Positions 7,920-14,886 of a stretch of DNA of 41,347 nt are shown here, piece after piece. Source of the stretch: CAKZSB01 sp964646405 (GTDB taxonomy: Bacteria > Pseudomonadota > Gammaproteobacteria > Granulosicoccales > Granulosicoccaceae); NCBI GenBank assembly GCA_964646405.1, contig CAZYDV010000014.1:1-41347 (forward strand), read 5' to 3'. How positions within the stretch are numbered: position 1 is the stretch's first letter; each line of letters starts with the position of its first letter. The notes below the pieces were generated by a model. The model worked only from the letters and a program-made list of their open reading frames with translations, was not told the origin of the DNA and did not search any database. The translations under genes and the position numbers were made by a program.

Positions 7920-8576
7920 TTAAATCAAACCCGCAACAAACTTCCCCGCAACCTCGCCCGCCTCGGCATAAACATCCTGCATTGTCACTCGACTCCGCTT
8001 TAAAATCTTGTAGGAATGATCTGCCGTATCCAGCCAGTGCAAGCGGTTTCGCGCGGATAGTTTATCGATCTCGCCCTGTAACAATTCGGAGTCGGCGAGC
8101 GCGTCCCTGGTTCCGCTTAAAAACAATATCGGCCTGTCTATATCTCCCAGATGCGCCGCACGATCAACACCGGGTTTGCCGGCAGGGTGTAACGGATACG
8201 AGCACACGATCAGGCCAACACAATCGAGTGCCCCCTCTGCCACCGCATGCGTCACCATGCGTCCGCCAAAGCTGTGACCACCTGCCAACAACGGAAGTTT
8301 CACAAGATCCTGTGCTTTTTGCGCAGCGGCAACGATCGAGGCGATCGACACTGCCTGAGAATCGACGCGATTGCGTGCAGCCTCTTTGAACGGAAAATTG
8401 AAACGCAGGGTGGCGATACGGTTATCGTTAAATCCCGCCGCCAGCGACTGCATGTGCGCATGCTGGTGATCGGCGCCCGCGCCGTGCGCCAGCAGCAGTA
8501 TCGCGATCGCTTGATCGGGTTGATCCAGCGTGGCACTGAGATTGCCGGCAGGTGCGTCTATTCTAAGTTTGGCCAT
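7920..8576 (-). CDS. Alpha/beta hydrolase (dienelactone hydrolase / KANL3-Tex30-like)
   Basis: A 218-residue alpha/beta-hydrolase. LLAHGAGADHQHAHM (29-43) gives the oxyanion loop, Ser102 lies in GGHSFGGRM, Asp158 in LSGTRDAL and His187 in TADHSYK, so the triad is complete. The HGAGAD and GHSFGG signatures fit the small KANL3/Tex30-like group. The ATG at 8576 follows GGGAGA and replaces an upstream in-frame start that would add 28 unconserved residues. It is divergent from the PycTM-like gene. No substrate can be deduced. Confidence 0.82.
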   Translation of the reverse strand: MAKLRIDAPAGNLSATLDQPDQAIAILLLAHGAGADHQHAHMQSLAAGFNDNRIATLRFNFPFKEAARNRVDSQAVSIASIVAAAQKAQDLVKLPLLAGGHSFGGRMVTHAVAEGALDCVGLIVCSYPLHPAGKPGVDRAAHLGDIDRPILFLSGTRDALADSELLQGEIDKLSARNRLHWLDTADHSYKILKRSRVTMQDVYAEAGEVAGKFVAGLI

Positions 8577-8778
8577 TGGATAATCTCCCACTGAGCCAAT
8601 CGGAGCTGACAGGTAACTGGTTAACGGTACCGCGCATTCACGCCGCAAAGCGATCATCAACTGGCCCTGCTATTGTAAAACAGGCCTATAATGATGCCTC
8701 AGATGATTTAAAGTTATGCACTGCGGTGGCAGGGACTCAGCCACCTGGAACAATAGCAGAACGGAATCGACCAATCGA

Positions 8779-9357
8779 ATGACTCGCGTAGACAATCTGA
8801 GCCAGGTCAAGCTGAATCTGGCGATCGAAGGATCGGAAGGCGTAGACCGAAACTACAGCAGCAGAATTCGCAGTCAGTATCTTATCGCACAGCATCAAAC
8901 ACTGGTCACGCAGGCGCAATTTGCCGATGCTAAAGCCGCCGCGATTCTGGCCCTGCTGGGTATTGCGGCACTTCGCGGGCCTTTCGATCTGGCGGCCGAT
9001 ATCGCCAACGCAAGCGCTCTGGCACTCGGCTATATTGGCTTAATCGGGCTGAGCACCCTGTTCTGCCTGTTATCGATCATTCCACGCTATCCGAGTCGAA
9101 AAAAACGCAACCAGATTGCGGATACCGAGCGCTGGTCGTGGCCGTCACTGGCCTCGGATCATCTGTCACAGATCGACTTCGGCAAGTACATGCAGACCAG
9201 CGAGATCTCTCACCTAATCTACTCGGTGGCGCACGCCAATCAGGCGCACGCAAAGGTTCTGCTGGTTAAGTTCAGAATGCTGCGCATCGCCTTTATTCTT
9301 TTACTGGCGATTATTGTACTGATTGTCTATCAGACTATTGTCTCGTTAAAGGTCTGA
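8779..9357 (+). CDS. Pycsar-effector-like (DUF5706/PycTM) membrane protein, orphan
   Basis: A 192-residue protein. A soluble N-terminus of about 45 residues precedes FADAKAAAILALLGIAAL, the Asp-x-Lys-Ala hydrophobic start typical of DUF5706 (PycTM). A second hairpin helix follows (LGYIGLIGLSTLFCLLSII), then a soluble segment with HLIYSVAHANQAHAKVLLVK, and a final helix (AFILLLAIIVLIVYQTIV). PycTM proteins are membrane-damaging effectors of cyclic-pyrimidine antiphage systems. No nucleotide cyclase is adjacent, so a defence role is unproven. A consensus TATAAT lies at 8687-8692 without a clear -35. The start is uncertain: an in-frame ATG at 8716 would add 21 residues. The 3' end overlaps the convergent MsrA paralogue by 12 bp. 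Confidence 0.65.
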   Translation: MTRVDNLSQVKLNLAIEGSEGVDRNYSSRIRSQYLIAQHQTLVTQAQFADAKAAAILALLGIAALRGPFDLAADIANASALALGYIGLIGLSTLFCLLSIIPRYPSRKKRNQIADTERWSWPSLASDHLSQIDFGKYMQTSEISHLIYSVAHANQAHAKVLLVKFRMLRIAFILLLAIIVLIVYQTIVSLKV

Positions 9358-9852
9358 TGAACAATTGTCTGCAAATTGCCGTTGAATCAACTGCAGTTTT
9401 GGACGTATCCAGGTTTCACAAAAAGGTTTGTCAGGGTTGCTGGCATAGTAGTGATGATATCTGGCATCAGATTCGACAAAGCGAACAAACGGCAATACGC
9501 GTGTGATCAGCGGCTGTGCAAATTCGGGCTGTAAATCCCGCAGGATTCGCTTACAAGCAAGCTGTTGTTGTTCATCGAAGGTATAGATCGCACTACGATA
9601 CTTGCTGCGCATACTGTGTGTTGAGGTACTGGCATGTGTATGCAGATGCACTTCTACCAGGGTTTTAATGTCGATCAGCGTGGTGTCGAATCGAATCCGC
9701 ACGGCTTCTGACGGGTTGTCATCGGGTGGTGGAGCGGCAATAAACCCCTGCTCCACCTTTTGCACACCGACGAGCGACAGGAACACCGCCTCGGTGCACC
9801 AATGACAACCACCGCCAAAGCCAACGCGATGCAGTACATTCGTCTCGCTCAC
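9346..9852 (-). CDS. MsrA paralogue (GGCHWC type)
   Basis: A 168-residue MsrA-fold protein. The catalytic motif is FGGGCHWCTEAVF (Cys16, with an extra Cys19) where classical MsrA has GCFWG. It keeps SKYRSAIYTFDEQQ and the C-terminal YYASNPDKPFCETWI, whose Cys may act in recycling. MsrA enzymes reduce methionine-S-sulfoxide. The usual substrate Glu/Tyr region (HAEGIE) is replaced by NPSEAVRI. The start is GTG at 9852, the only start that does not run into msrA; the gene begins 22 bp after the msrA stop, so it is the third member of an msrB-msrA-msrA' operon. Specificity may differ from that of the first MsrA. Confidence 0.8.
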   Translation of the reverse strand: MSETNVLHRVGFGGGCHWCTEAVFLSLVGVQKVEQGFIAAPPPDDNPSEAVRIRFDTTLIDIKTLVEVHLHTHASTSTHSMRSKYRSAIYTFDEQQQLACKRILRDLQPEFAQPLITRVLPFVRFVESDARYHHYYASNPDKPFCETWIRPKLQLIQRQFADNCSSDL

Positions 9853-9874
9853 TGCGGATCCGGTTTTTCGTGGA

Positions 9875-10381
9875 TTAGCTCGCCAAATCGGCCTTAGCCA
9901 ATACCCAGTCTGCTCGTGGAAAGTGGCAGGTGTAGCCATGCGGATAGCGCTCGAGGTAATCCTGATGCTCAGGCTCAGCCTCCCAGAAATCACCGACCGG
10001 TTCCAATTCGGTGACCACTTTGCCGGGCCACAGTCCCGAGGCGTTGACATCGGCGATGGTTTGCTCGGCAGTTTTCTTTTGTTGCTCATCCAGGTAGTAG
10101 ATCGCCGATCGATACGACAGTCCCATATCGTTGCCCTGCCGGTTCACAGTACTGGGATCGTGGATCTGAAAAAACAGTTCCAGTAAATCGCGGTAGCTGA
10201 CTTTTTTTGGATCGAAAATAATCTCGATTCCCTCGGCGTGGGTGCCGTGGTTGCGATAGGTGGCATTGGGTACGTCGCCCCCCGTGTAGCCCACTCGGGT
10301 GCTCACAACCCCTGTGCGTTTGCGAATCAGGTCCTGCATACCCCAGAAACAGCCACCGGCCAGTACGGCTCGTTCAGTCAT
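9875..10381 (-). CDS. msrA: Peptide-methionine (S)-S-oxide reductase MsrA
   Basis: A 168-residue MsrA with catalytic Cys11 in LAGGCFWGMQ, then RVGYTGGDVPNATYRNHGTHAEGIEI, DPSTVNRQGNDMGLSYRSAIYY and the C-terminal EPEHQDYLERYPHGYTCHF. It reduces methionine-S-sulfoxide in proteins, restored through thioredoxin. The usual pair of C-terminal recycling cysteines is not seen; one Cys remains in YTCHF. The ATG overlaps the msrB stop (ATGA), so the two genes are coupled. A trxA gene occurs at 31.5 kb. Confidence 0.95.
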   Translation of the reverse strand: MTERAVLAGGCFWGMQDLIRKRTGVVSTRVGYTGGDVPNATYRNHGTHAEGIEIIFDPKKVSYRDLLELFFQIHDPSTVNRQGNDMGLSYRSAIYYLDEQQKKTAEQTIADVNASGLWPGKVVTELEPVGDFWEAEPEHQDYLERYPHGYTCHFPRADWVLAKADLAS

Positions 10382-10824
10382 TGTCCTTCCTCTATCTGAT
10401 CAAGGTATTCGCCATAGCCCGCCGCCTGCATATCATCGCGATGGATGAACCGCAGGCTTGCCGAGTTGATACAGTAGCGCAGGCCACCCCGGTCTGACGG
10501 ACCATCTTCGAATACGTGACCCAGGTGGCTGTCGCCGTGCTGGGACCTCACCTCGGTGCGAATCATTCCGTGGCTGCTGTCGCGCAGTTCCAGAACGTTA
10601 GTATCGACCACCGGCTTGCTGAAACTTGGCCAGCCACAGCCGGAATCAAATTTGTCTGTGGAGACGAACAAGGGTTCCCCGGAGACTACGTCAACGTAGA
10701 TACCCGGCTCCCGGTGTTTGTCATACTCGCCGGTGAAAGGGCGCTCTGTGCCATTCTGCTGGGTCACGCGAAACTGCTCGGGCGTCAGGGCCGACAGCGC
10801 CTCGTCGGTCTTTTCATATGCCAC
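10378..10824 (-). CDS. msrB: Peptide-methionine (R)-S-oxide reductase MsrB, zinc-less form
   Basis: A 148-residue MsrB. The catalytic Cys118 is in GLRYCINSASLRF, and Cys63 in FDSGCGWPSF is the resolving position. The CxxC zinc-binding pairs of many MsrB proteins are absent: the first site reads GIYVDVVSGEPLF, and the second region HGDSHLGHVF also lacks Cys, so this is a zinc-free variant. It reduces methionine-R-sulfoxide and complements the stereospecificity of MsrA. The start is GTG at 10824 with GGGAG seven bases upstream. It is coupled to msrA by an ATGA overlap and lies 73 bp after the selenoprotein gene on the same strand. Confidence 0.95.
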   Translation of the reverse strand: MAYEKTDEALSALTPEQFRVTQQNGTERPFTGEYDKHREPGIYVDVVSGEPLFVSTDKFDSGCGWPSFSKPVVDTNVLELRDSSHGMIRTEVRSQHGDSHLGHVFEDGPSDRGGLRYCINSASLRFIHRDDMQAAGYGEYLDQIEEGQ

Positions 10825-10901
10825 AGCTCTTCTCCCGGTTTGCTGGTCAGATCGTCAATGTAGTGTACCGGATCGCGGTTTTCCAGAGCCGACCCGATCA
10901 T
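10785..10901 (-). CDS. Possible 38-residue ORF bridging the selenoprotein and msrB
   Basis: An ATG that overlaps the selenoprotein stop (ATGA, 10898-10901) opens a 38-codon frame that ends inside msrB. It begins MIGSALENRDPVHYIDDL and continues TSKPGEELWH with natural-looking codons (CTG, GAA, CGC, CCG). The last dozen residues overlap msrB and look like out-of-frame sequence (KRPTRRCRP). It could be a real coupled small protein, a relic, or chance. No family is recognised. Confidence 0.3.
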   Translation of the reverse strand: MIGSALENRDPVHYIDDLTSKPGEELWHMKRPTRRCRP

Positions 10902-11767
10902 CCGGCGGCGATGCGCTCGGCCAGCACACGGTCTGCCTCACACTGCCACTGCGGCGTGGTATCTCTCTGCGCACGCGTGTCACCGGCTGCCGGATTCATG
11001 GCGGTTGCCTGCCAGCCTTCGTCCGGCCACTGATTCGCAAGCGTCAGCAAACCATCACCACGGCCCAGTGTCCCGAACGCGCTGAGCGCTTCGCTGACGA
11101 GCGCGTGCTGATCGTCCCGGTTGAACGGCTGGCCGACCGAATGACCCAGTGGATAGTCGACAAACACGGCACGCGGCGGTGCACCGGCGAGAAGAATGTC
11201 GCGCGCGCTGCCAAGGCACAAGGTCGGGATTCCGATACTTTCAAGGTATCTTGCAACCAGACACACGGTCTGGTGGCAAACCGGTCACATGGCGACCAAC
11301 AGTACCGCATCTACCTGTTGCGCCCGCCAACGACCCGCCAGTTGTGGTATCAGCTCTTCGCGCACTCTGCGCTGCGAGTAGACACCGCCCATGCAGGTAA
11401 GCATCTCATCGGCGACCTCGCCCACCGCGCCGTCACGCTCGAGTGTTTCCAGTGCGCGCAGCGGAATGATGCAGTTGGGATCACGTCGGGGATCCTGCAG
11501 ATAATTTTCTGTGATATGAGAAAAACGCATATCGGAATCCGGCGTGTTCGATGGAATGACGCGGATCGACGTGTCGTCTTTGTAGTGATATGCGGTTTGA
11601 CCCGCCACGTAACCGCCGGAGGTCGACAAAACGCCGAGCTTCGACTCAGACAGTGGTTTACTCAGCGCTGTCCAGGCCGCAGGTGTATCGGCGACAAACC
11701 AGCGGTACGGCGTATAGCCCAGACGCTGGTAACGTTCTGTGATACTGGCGATGTAATTTACCGACAT
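10898..11767 (-). CDS. GrdB-family selenoprotein with in-frame UGA (Sec161)
   Basis: Two adjacent open frames in the same phase are joined by one UGA (11287-11285) and read as one 289-residue protein. The N-terminal part has VNYIASITERYQRLGYTPYR, TSIRVIPSNT, RFSHI and DPNCIIPL, as in the glycine/sarcosine/betaine/D-proline reductase selenoprotein B family. The junction reads VDAVLLVAM-U-PVCHQTVCLVARYLE, placing UGA at the family's selenocysteine in a U-x-x-C redox motif. A stem-loop at 11250-11280 fits a bacterial SECIS. The start is ATG at 11767 after a G-rich run. In classical GrdB the protein binds substrate for reductive cleavage; in proteobacterial homologues the role is unknown. selD is at 19.8 kb. 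Automated callers would show two truncated genes. Confidence 0.85.
11250..11280 (-). promoter_or_regulatory. SECIS-like stem-loop after the Sec UGA
   Basis: In the mRNA a 13-pair stem with one C-U mismatch closes on the loop CGUGU. The seven loop-proximal pairs are ACCAGAC/GUCUGGU and the outer five are UUUGC/GCAAG. The loop starts 17 nt after the UGA and has G as its second base. This fits the known bacterial SECIS rules: upper stem 4-16 bp, loop 3-14 nt with G in the first two positions, and 16-37 nt from the UGA. A second small hairpin (GAUAC/GUAUC, 11234-11250) follows. Confidence 0.75.
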
Positions 11768-11981
11768 TGCCCCCCCGTTCGACGTAAAAGCGAATCGCAA
11801 GGGTATCACAGCAGCACGAAATGCCCTGTCCATCACAGTTTGGCGGCAATCTGGTAACCACCCCACAAGTTTGCTGAAAAGCGCTCCAAAACCGGGCACA
11901 AGCGTACCGTTCTTGCAGCTTTTCCCCAGCGAGAGCGATACCCGTGGCACAAAGTCACATTCAGTAACAGGGAGATTTAGC

Positions 11982-12545
11982 TTGGATAGCAAAACACAGA
12001 TATTCCGTCGAAGCCTGGTCAGTCAATGCGCATTGCCACTGTGTTTTATCGGCATATCCCTGGCCATGCTGACGTTCATGTGGCGCACAGGCGAGTTTGC
12101 GTTGAGCAATGTTTCGATCGCTTTGATCTTCGCTGGACTGGCGATGACGACCTGGTCGGTGCGACACTACAGTTGCATAATCACAAACGCCTATGGCGTG
12201 ATGGTCCGACGCGTGGGCTACACCATGTTCAGTAGCTGGGATAACATTCTGGATATTGAGTACCGCAGCCCCCCCGCCATCGAACTCAAAACTTGTGCGT
12301 TAACCAGCAAGATTCCTGATGCACTGAGGCCTTGCATTATCGCCTGGCAAGACTGCCTTCGATACCCCGGCTGCCAGAACGCACTTGCCAATGGCACGCT
12401 GATACCACTTTCGCCATTCAGACATCACATCAAGTCGGGCGCACTGCGCAGCGCTTTTCGCCACCACTGGCCGACAGTCAATGACAGTTTTCAGGATTTG
12501 GCGCACGAGGTTCCGACTTCTGCCAGTATGCAACAAGCCGCCTGA
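11982..12545 (+). CDS. Membrane protein with bacterial PH-like C-terminal region
   Basis: A 187-residue protein. Two membrane helices (about LPLCFIGISLAMLTFMW and VSIALIFAGLAMTTWSV) are followed by a soluble part with CIITNAYGVMVRR and FSSWDNILDIEYRSPPAIEL, the layout of bPH/YdbS-like proteins. The best start is TTG at 11982, with AGGGAG (11969-11974) seven bases upstream; an upstream in-frame start at 11871 would add 37 unlikely residues. It is divergent from the selenoprotein gene across about 214 bp. Function unknown; the PH assignment is moderate. Confidence 0.6.
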   Translation: MDSKTQIFRRSLVSQCALPLCFIGISLAMLTFMWRTGEFALSNVSIALIFAGLAMTTWSVRHYSCIITNAYGVMVRRVGYTMFSSWDNILDIEYRSPPAIELKTCALTSKIPDALRPCIIAWQDCLRYPGCQNALANGTLIPLSPFRHHIKSGALRSAFRHHWPTVNDSFQDLAHEVPTSASMQQAA

Positions 12546-13008
12546 GCCGTGCGATCACTGGCTACAGCACTCGGATAGCTGAGCCTCAACTTTTTTACAC
12601 GCATACAACCTTATTGGGGAAGTACTGAAGACAATTCGCCAACGCGAAGATTTGACGCCTTGGGGGCGACGATAGGCCCAGTGGATCGATCATGGCACAA
12701 TTTCGATCAGGCTTTATCCTGACAGATCGGAAACCGATAACAAGAACAACCAGGAATCTGCGCGGCAGAAGTCTTGGGATCGAGAGCGCAAATCGCCGTG
12801 GGCAGACTGCGGACTTAAATCGGGTAAGGCGCGCGAGCCAACACAGAGTCGGGCAATTGTCGCACCGCGATATTTGACAGTGCCCCGCCCTGACTGGCGC
12901 CACAGTCAGATGAGATGAATTCAAAGTGAGAACAAACAACCCGGGTGCGGTACGTTAAGTGCATTGCCCCTGCACTCCTGTATCCTCGGTTGCACCAGAC
13001 ACTCGTCG
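12546..13008. other. 463-bp stretch with no convincing gene
   Basis: Open frames here (for example 12595-12939 on the minus strand) have implausible composition and no ribosome sites. Two sequence elements stand out: a consensus-like TTGACA at 12874-12879 and a hairpin CTGACTG/CAGTCAG with a 6-nt loop (12890-12909). Both may belong to the promoter or leader of the protease gene downstream. I see no good -10 at the expected spacing. Confidence 0.5.
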
Positions 13009-13959
13009 ATGCTCTATTTATCCTCTAAAAATGCCAGTTTGTCGACGTTGAATACTGCCGGCAAAACCATTGACGTGCTACGTTGCGTAGTTCTGATGCT
13101 GGCACTGCTTCTCACTGATTCGGTTGTCGCCGACAGCGACTTTCCCAGTGGAATCTCTCACGGATTTGGCGCCGCCTTCTCCACCGCCGGTGAGGATGAG
13201 ACGCGCAGCTCTGGCGAAAGGGCAGAGCAGCAACTGGCACCCGGACAAATTATTATTGAAGTCGACCCGTCGCTGGTCGCTCACACTGCGCGCTGGGACG
13301 ATGAACCGGAACGCGAAGCACTACCAGACGTGCTGGCAAGTATCGCGCGCTCGCTACAAACAGTAACCGAATTGCGCGATGGCAATATCATCGATGGCAG
13401 CGGTAGTGGCTTTGCTTTTGGCGACTATCTGATCACCGCGCTACATATTCTGCAGGGGCCTGATTACGATGGCGTCGTCGATCACTATGCGATGATGAAC
13501 GGTCGACCGATACAGGCAACGAGCACCTATCCCGAAGCTGACATTGCGGTAATCGAAATGCCGGACATGGCCTGTCGCGATTGTGACGCGCTGAGTTTTG
13601 CAGGGCTTCACGATGTCTATCCGGATCAACCGGTGAACTGGCTGTATCAGGATGAAAACGGATCAGTCAAAAAGCAGGCGAGCGTAGTCGGGTTTGCCAC
13701 GCTGGCGTCAGACGGTAATGACAATGAGCAGTCGGGATGTGCGGACAATCTGGTTGTACTGGTCGATTTACCATTTGAGCAAGGTACCTCCGGCGGGCCG
13801 GTGGTCGATCCACAATCAGGTAAAATTCTGGGCATTATCCAGGGCACGTTAAATGAAACGACGCTGGCCTCGGGCGTGAGAGACCCAGGATTTTTTAAAC
13901 CCATCGCCTGTATTGCAGCACTGGCCGATCTGACAAGCAGTGACTCCAGCAATCGTTAG
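13009..13959 (+). CDS. Exported trypsin-like serine protease
   Basis: A 316-residue protein with an N-terminal hydrophobic segment (VLRCVVLMLALLLTDSVVA) that should act as a signal peptide, so it is probably periplasmic or secreted. The chymotrypsin-fold triad is visible: His146 in LITALHIL, Asp178 in EADIAVIEM and Ser261 in FEQGTSGGPVV. There is no PDZ domain, unlike DegP/DegS. Paired Cys (CRDC, CADN, PIAC) could form disulfides. The start is uncertain: ATG 13009 gives a long n-region, and TTG 12964 or GTG 13075 (a shorter, more typical signal peptide) are in frame. Its substrate is unknown. Confidence 0.82.
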   Translation: MLYLSSKNASLSTLNTAGKTIDVLRCVVLMLALLLTDSVVADSDFPSGISHGFGAAFSTAGEDETRSSGERAEQQLAPGQIIIEVDPSLVAHTARWDDEPEREALPDVLASIARSLQTVTELRDGNIIDGSGSGFAFGDYLITALHILQGPDYDGVVDHYAMMNGRPIQATSTYPEADIAVIEMPDMACRDCDALSFAGLHDVYPDQPVNWLYQDENGSVKKQASVVGFATLASDGNDNEQSGCADNLVVLVDLPFEQGTSGGPVVDPQSGKILGIIQGTLNETTLASGVRDPGFFKPIACIAALADLTSSDSSNR

Positions 13960-14059
13960 TGTTCCGGGGTCGCAATTCGTCACGGACAACGACGCCCGAT
14001 CTCACCTACTTTTCCAGTCCCGATGTGCGGGTTTCAATCAAGGGTCCGACTAGAAATCA

Positions 14060-14881
14060 ATGAGTATTGAACAGATTTTCGTCCTCGCCATTGTGCAGGG
14101 TTTAACAGAGTTTTTACCCGTTTCTTCATCGGGTCACCTGCTACTGATACCCGCGCTCACCGGCTGGCCCGATCAGGGCATCGTCACCGACGTGATGGTG
14201 CATGTCGGTTCGCTTTTCGCGGTGATCGCCTACTTCTGGAAAGATGTGATCAACCTGTTGATCGGCACCAAAGATATGGCGCTGCGCAAAAAGACCGACA
14301 ACGCGCGCATGGCCAGTTATATCGCACTGGCTACCATACCCGCACTGGCGCTGGGTGCCGGGCTCAAACTCACCGGCTTGTATGAGCATATCCGTGGCGT
14401 GGAAATCGTTGCATGGAACGCTGTCATATTCGGTGTACTGCTCTATGTGGCCGACGTCGTCGGTCGCCGCACCAAAGTGATGGAGGACATGACGCTGCCA
14501 CCAGCACTGATCATCGGTTGTGCGCAAGCGTTGGCGCTGATCCCTGGCACCAGCCGCTCCGGCATCACGATGACTGCCGCAAGATTTCTTGGCTTTGAGC
14601 GCGCAGAAGCCGCTCGCTTCTCGTTCTTGCTGGGCATTCCCGCAATCGCCGCGGCAGGTGCGTTCACAGCAATCGAGGTGATTCAACTGGGCGACGGCAT
14701 TCCCGCAGACGCGCTTTGGGCTGCGCTGTTGACTTTCTTTGCTGCGCTGTTTGCCATTGCCGTATTGATGGCCCTGGTTAAACGCATGGGCTTTCTCATC
14801 TTCATGATCTATCGCCTCGCATTGGCAGCGGTGCTGTTCGCGATTATCTACGGCTGGATTCCGGGTATCTCACTGGCCTGA
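14060..14881 (+). CDS. uppP: Undecaprenyl-diphosphatase UppP (BacA)
   Basis: A 273-residue integral membrane phosphatase that turns undecaprenyl diphosphate into the monophosphate lipid carrier for peptidoglycan and other envelope polymers. The two signature repeats are present: LTEFLPVSSSGHLLLI (about 17-32) and PGTSRSGITMTAARFLG (about 163-179), with several hydrophobic helices between. Full family length. It stands alone, convergent with the MFS gene with only five bases between the stops. No strong Shine-Dalgarno is seen before ATG 14060. Confidence 0.95.
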   Translation: MSIEQIFVLAIVQGLTEFLPVSSSGHLLLIPALTGWPDQGIVTDVMVHVGSLFAVIAYFWKDVINLLIGTKDMALRKKTDNARMASYIALATIPALALGAGLKLTGLYEHIRGVEIVAWNAVIFGVLLYVADVVGRRTKVMEDMTLPPALIIGCAQALALIPGTSRSGITMTAARFLGFERAEAARFSFLLGIPAIAAAGAFTAIEVIQLGDGIPADALWAALLTFFAALFAIAVLMALVKRMGFLIFMIYRLALAAVLFAIIYGWIPGISLA

Positions 14882-14886
14882 TGGAG

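Noticed and set aside
10898..11767. Sequencing error or pseudogene explanation for the UGA
   Set aside because: Only one UGA interrupts the frame, it falls at the family's Sec position, sequence on both sides stays conserved in the same frame, and a SECIS-like hairpin follows. Kept as a caveat, not the main reading.
12595..12939. 114-codon minus-strand frame in the gap before the protease gene
   Set aside because: No ribosome site, no family likeness and irregular composition.
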